Origin: Winogradskyella algicola
GTDB taxonomy: Bacteria > Bacteroidota > Bacteroidia > Flavobacteriales > Flavobacteriaceae
NCBI RefSeq assembly: GCF_005869935.1
Contig: NZ_SZQF01000002.1
Location: 280,608 to 344,607, forward strand
Direction: 5' to 3'
DNA length: 64,000 bases
Made by a program: the position numbers and the translations under genes. Under the pieces are notes generated by a model that made no database searches, had not been told where the DNA came from, and saw nothing but the letters and a program-made list of their open reading frames with translations. Below are positions 61,035 to 64,000 of this stretch, one piece after another. Within the stretch, counting starts at the first letter, position 1; each line of letters starts with the position of its first letter.

Positions 61035-61604
61035 ATGAGAAAATTACTTTTACTAACAGCTTTGGTGACGTTATCGTTAAATTCCTACAGCCAGTCTGGT
61101 TCTGCTGAATGGTTTGGAAGTGTAGGCCTTAATGCTGTTAACAGTGCTGGAACACAATCACCTGCAAATGGTATGACAGACTGGGCCATTAATCTACCTA
61201 TTTCTCTTGGAGTAGAAGTAGGATGGACTTCTGGTTTATCAATCGAGCAAGCCTTTACATTAAACTCATTTGCTGAAGGTGATAAAATTGATGGTGTAGT
61301 ATTGCAAGAAGATTACACTTATTTTTCTTTTGACACTCACGCTAAGTATTACTTCGGAAAGCATATCTTCCCTTCTGCAGATTGGATTGATTTTTACGGT
61401 AACGCAGGTGTAGGATTTTTTAATATCGACGAAACAAATATATCGCTTAACCTTGGTGGTGGTGTATTGTTTTGGTTAAATAGAAGACAGACCTTTGGAA
61501 TACGCGCTCAAGTTATTGGTAAATTTGCATTAGACCATGCAGAAAGTGGACTAGATAACAATCATTATCAAACCCACTTACAAGCTATATTCGCGCTATG
61601 GTAG
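61035..61604 (+). CDS. Small outer-membrane beta-barrel protein
   Basis: 189 residues from MRKLLLLTALVTLSLNSYSQ (signal peptide); a TTG-started extension to 61011 is rejected because it would precede the signal peptide. The mature 169 residues have alternating strands (SAEWFGSVGLNAV, LSIEQAFTLNSFA, YTYFSFDTHAKYYF, FYGNAGVGFFNI, FGIRAQVIGKFAL) ending in HLQAIFALW, typical of an 8-stranded OmpA/OmpW-like barrel. No periplasmic domain. Followed by a strong terminator. Relation to the preceding peptide operon is unproven. Confidence 0.8.
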   Translation: MRKLLLLTALVTLSLNSYSQSGSAEWFGSVGLNAVNSAGTQSPANGMTDWAINLPISLGVEVGWTSGLSIEQAFTLNSFAEGDKIDGVVLQEDYTYFSFDTHAKYYFGKHIFPSADWIDFYGNAGVGFFNIDETNISLNLGGGVLFWLNRRQTFGIRAQVIGKFALDHAESGLDNNHYQTHLQAIFALW

Positions 61605-61627
61605 TCATTGAAAACATAAATAAAATA

Positions 61628-61660
61628 AAAAAAGTCTCTAATTTTTAGAGACTTTTTTTA
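61628..61660. terminator. Bidirectional terminator after the small barrel gene
   Basis: AAAAAAGTCTCTAA - TTT - TTAGAGACTTTTTT, between convergent genes. Confidence 0.88.
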
Positions 61661-61682
61661 TATACTAATACTACGTTAGAAG

Positions 61683-62630
61683 CTAGCTTTCCCGAGTCAA
61701 TAAATCATCAAAGTAGTTGATTGTACTTTTTAATCCCTCTCTTAAATTTATTTTTGGCTCCCATCCTCCTAATTCTTTTTTAGCTAAACTTATATCTGGC
61801 TGACGCTGCATAGGATCATCCTCAGGCAGTGGCAAGTATGTAATTTTAGATTTGGAACCTGTAAGGTCAATTATTTCATTTGCTAATTGAATCATGGTAA
61901 ATTCCTTTGGGTTACCAATATTTACAGGACCTATAAATCCATCTCGAGTATTCATCATTCTAACTGTCCCATCAATTAAATCATCAACATACTGGAAACT
62001 TCTAGTTTGTGTACCCTCACCAAAAATCGTAATATCTTCACCTTTTAAGGCTTGCACTATAAAATTGGACACCACTCTTCCATCTTGCGGATGCATCCTT
62101 GGACCATAAGTGTTGAAAATACGTATAATCTTAATCTTTACCTTATTCTCCTTGTGATAGTCCATAAATAAGGTTTCTGCACATCGTTTACCTTCATCAT
62201 AACAAGACCGTGATCCTATAGGGTTGACGTTTCCCCAATAACTTTCTGGCTGAGGGTGTACTGTAGGGTCTCCATACACTTCACTTGTAGATGCCTGTAA
62301 TATTTTTGCTTTAACACGTTTTGCTAATCCTAACATATTTATAGCACCCATTACAGAGGTTTTGGTTGTTTTTATAGGGTTGTATTGATAGTGCACAGGA
62401 GATGCCGGACAAGCAAAATTATATATCTCATCTACTTCGGCCATAAAAGGATTAGTAATATCATGCCTCACCAATTCAAAATAATGATGATCCATGAGAT
62501 GCTCTATGTTTTGTTTAGAGCCTGTAAAATAATTATCCAAGCATATAACTTCGTTTCCTTTATTTAAGAGATGCTCACAGAGATGTGAACCCACAAATCC
62601 TGCTCCACCTGTTACTAATATTCTTTTCAT
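61683..62630 (-). CDS. UDP-glucuronate decarboxylase (UDP-xylose synthase)
   Basis: 315-residue extended SDR. NAD-binding [15 protein letters not shown] (residues 7-21), catalytic Tyr-Lys in [15 protein letters not shown] (Y-x-x-x-K near 147), and substrate-site [20 protein letters not shown] (near 171-190) are all typical of UXS. It converts UDP-glucuronate to UDP-xylose with NAD+ as bound cofactor. It could supply pentose to the surface polysaccharide made by the 29-48 kb locus, but it stands apart from it. Confidence 0.9.
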   Translation of the reverse strand: MKRILVTGGAGFVGSHLCEHLLNKGNEVICLDNYFTGSKQNIEHLMDHHYFELVRHDITNPFMAEVDEIYNFACPASPVHYQYNPIKTTKTSVMGAINMLGLAKRVKAKILQASTSEVYGDPTVHPQPESYWGNVNPIGSRSCYDEGKRCAETLFMDYHKENKVKIKIIRIFNTYGPRMHPQDGRVVSNFIVQALKGEDITIFGEGTQTRSFQYVDDLIDGTVRMMNTRDGFIGPVNIGNPKEFTMIQLANEIIDLTGSKSKITYLPLPEDDPMQRQPDISLAKKELGGWEPKINLREGLKSTINYFDDLLTRES

Positions 62631-62655
62631 GTATAGTTTATAGTTGCTTATACTT

Positions 62656-62663
62656 CAAAAATA
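62656..62663 (-). promoter_or_regulatory. Putative -7 element for the UDP-xylose synthase gene
   Basis: CAAAAATA reads TATTTTTG on the minus strand (TAnnTTTG), 25 bases upstream of the ATG. The -33 element is not clear and would fall in the intergenic end of the next gene. Confidence 0.45.
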
Positions 62664-62681
62664 ATGCTTATTTCTTAGTCA

Positions 62682-63548
62682 TCAGTATCCTGCAAAATTA
62701 AAGTTTAACATTTGTTTCATATAGTTGTAAAGTTCTGGAAATTTATCTCTGAACTCGTCTGGAGTCTCTATGAAGTTTTCTAACAATACTGCAAAAAACT
62801 CAAACTGATTGGTATAGGCATACGCCCTAAAGTATTTTGATGTTATTAAATTATCTCTAACCTTTTTATGATCTTGAAGGTAACTAGCCAGTTTATTGAA
62901 ACCATCTCTAAAAATCTCGCTACTTATATCCGATTTTCTAAAAGCATTTAAATGAATTGCATGCCCAAACTCATGGATTCCTAAATTTAAATTGTCGTCA
63001 CCTATGTGATATCCTTTTTTAAAATCTTCCCAAGAAAAAACTATTGACTTTAATTGCGGGTTTGTTTCCCCTTTATGGTAAGTTTCATTTAAATTAGAAT
63101 AGTATGCTGTTGGATAGATTATTACTTTATCTATCAATTCAATACTATAGTTTCTAAAACCGAACGTTAACATTACAGCTGTAGCAGAAAATAACGTCTT
63201 CATCACTTCATCCACTACCAATCCTTCTCTACCTATAAATTCTTTTTTATTAATAAACGTTGCTAGACGATGTCTGAAGATGTCTTGTTCTCTTTTATTG
63301 AGCCTATTGTAAAAATCAAATTCATTCTTTAAAACTGATTGCTGTCTATTTGTTAACTCTTTTTTAAATACAATAGCATTTAAAAAGAATGGTTTCTTAT
63401 ATTTTGAAGCATAAATAGACTCAAAAAAGGCATAAAACTTAGAAAGAATTACAACTGCTAAGCCAATAAAAAAGATGACTAGCATTACCAGTCTAAAAGT
63501 AGGGTTAATTTCAGGATTCTGAGCTTCTTGTAGGTAGAATAAGATCAT
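62682..63548 (-). CDS. MtfA-like zinc metallopeptidase (M90 type)
   Basis: 288 residues. An N-terminal hydrophobic segment (about 16-38, FRLVMLVIFFIGLAVVILS) anchors it in the membrane. The rest matches the MtfA/DUF980 family: KREQDIFRHRLATFINKKEF (near 100), LGIHEFGHAIHLNAF with the HExxH-type zinc site HEFGH (near 198-202), and an acidic region FEFFAVLLENFIETP (near 255-270) that supplies the third ligand in the family. E. coli MtfA is a soluble aminopeptidase regulating Mlc; an anchored form here may have other partners. Confidence 0.82.
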   Translation of the reverse strand: MILFYLQEAQNPEINPTFRLVMLVIFFIGLAVVILSKFYAFFESIYASKYKKPFFLNAIVFKKELTNRQQSVLKNEFDFYNRLNKREQDIFRHRLATFINKKEFIGREGLVVDEVMKTLFSATAVMLTFGFRNYSIELIDKVIIYPTAYYSNLNETYHKGETNPQLKSIVFSWEDFKKGYHIGDDNLNLGIHEFGHAIHLNAFRKSDISSEIFRDGFNKLASYLQDHKKVRDNLITSKYFRAYAYTNQFEFFAVLLENFIETPDEFRDKFPELYNYMKQMLNFNFAGY

Positions 63549-63608
63549 TGCCTAAATATAGAAAGAAAACACTTAAACTGGCTCCTAACACGTACTGAAA
63601 AGAAAAAA

Positions 63609-64000
63609 ATGCTCAAGCAAGCTTGGCGACAAAACAACTTCATAAACAAATCAGAGTTCAATGGATTGCTATCGCATCCCTTGAGATCTGCTTTGAACAT
63701 ACTTCAAACAAAAAATGCTCAAGCAAGCTTGGCAACTAAACAACTTCATAACAAATCAGAGCTCAATGGATTGCTGACGCATCCCTTGAGCTCCGCTTTG
63801 AACATACTTCAAACAAAAAAATGTTCAAGCAAGCTTGGCAACTAAACAACTTCATAACAAATCAGAGCTCAATGGATTGCTGACGCATCCCTTGAGCTCC
63901 GCTTTGAACATACTTCAAACAAAAAAATGCTCAAGCAAGCTTGGCAACTAAACAACTTCATTAACAAATCAGAGCTCAATGGATTGCTGACGCATCCCTT
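63609..64000. repeat. 106-bp tandem repeat array, at least 3.7 copies, open at the window end
   Basis: Units start at 63609, 63715, 63821 and 63927 (each at ATG[C/T]TCAAGCAAGC), a constant 106-bp period; the last is cut by the window. Unit 1 is the most diverged, and units 2-4 are almost identical. Each unit contains three palindromic parts: GCTCAAGCAAGCTTGGC, GAGCTCAATGG...CCCTTGAGCTC and TTTGAA...TTCAAA. The period is not divisible by 3, so no reading frame is kept across units and a protein repeat is excluded. Confidence 0.9.

Noticed and set aside
63609..63845. A 78-codon plus-strand frame across the tandem array
   Set aside because: The 106-bp unit is not a multiple of three, so the frame shifts in each unit; the frame is a by-product of the repeat.
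63609..64000. CRISPR array
   Set aside because: Units are contiguous 106-bp repeats with no unique spacers between short repeats, and no cas genes are nearby.
1..64000. tRNA, rRNA or transposase genes
   Set aside because: No cloverleaf, rRNA core sequence or transposase-like protein was recognised in reading the window; faint ones could be missed without a covariance search.

Overview
The window is chromosomal DNA of a flavobacterium (Bacteroidota, Flavobacteriaceae, probably a marine Winogradskyella/Lacinutrix/Olleya-like genus; the genus is a guess). Supporting signs are low GC, surface proteins ending in type IX secretion (T9SS) sorting domains, PorT and TamL homologues, a 287-residue RpoD without region 1.1, flavobacterial gene pairs (menG-porT, TrmH-tamL-fbaA-accD, rpsO-pnp), and promoters of the Bacteroidota form TTTG-N18-TAnnTTTG. 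I saw no rRNA or tRNA gene, no CRISPR array and no intact insertion sequence.

Layout. 1-125: palindromic intergenic element. 0.1-7 kb: rsmG, a fatty-acid desaturase, an aspartate aminotransferase, two small membrane proteins and the TrkH/TrkA potassium system. 7-14.3 kb: envelope and core metabolism (menG, porT, TrmH-type methylase, tamL, fbaA, accD). 14.3-19.4 kb: a lipoprotein, a PAS histidine kinase, rpsO and pnp. 19.4-22.9 kb: outer-membrane/redox group (DUF6029-like barrel, TlpA thioredoxin, Omp28-like lipoprotein). 23.3-28.9 kb: proC-proB-proA, a small PD-(D/E)xK-like protein, rpoD, a candidate small RNA, rpe and a CBS protein. 29-48 kb: a 19-kb, 16-gene exopolysaccharide locus, all on the minus strand. 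48-58.3 kb: three large T9SS-secreted surface proteins. 58.5-61 kb: a compact operon of a 53-residue exported peptide, an HPr-kinase-like protein and a nucleotidyltransferase. 61-63.5 kb: an outer-membrane protein, UDP-glucuronate decarboxylase and an MtfA-like metallopeptidase. 63.6-64 kb: an array of 106-bp tandem repeats running off the end.

How genes work together. In the polysaccharide locus, the WecA/MraY-type transferase, WecB and a TagA/WecG-type transferase should build a GlcNAc-ManNAc lipid primer. GT4 enzymes, a GT-A-like protein and a sulfotransferase extend or decorate it, a Wzx flippase and Wzy polymerase handle the repeat unit, and Wza/Wzc export it. The locus also carries catalytically intact-looking MurA and MurB paralogues, an ATP-grasp ligase and a CapA-like protein. 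This suggests a polymer containing muramic acid, perhaps acylated with amino acids.

The two most promising undescribed systems are (i) this MurA/MurB/ATP-grasp/CapA exopolysaccharide locus and (ii) the peptide / HprK-like kinase / nucleotidyltransferase operon at 58.5-61 kb. Secondary leads are two candidate small RNAs (27.6 kb and 48.3 kb), an almost identical 1.13-kb tract shared by two adjacent adhesin genes, an 11-bp helically phased repeat inside the polysaccharide locus, and the 106-bp array.
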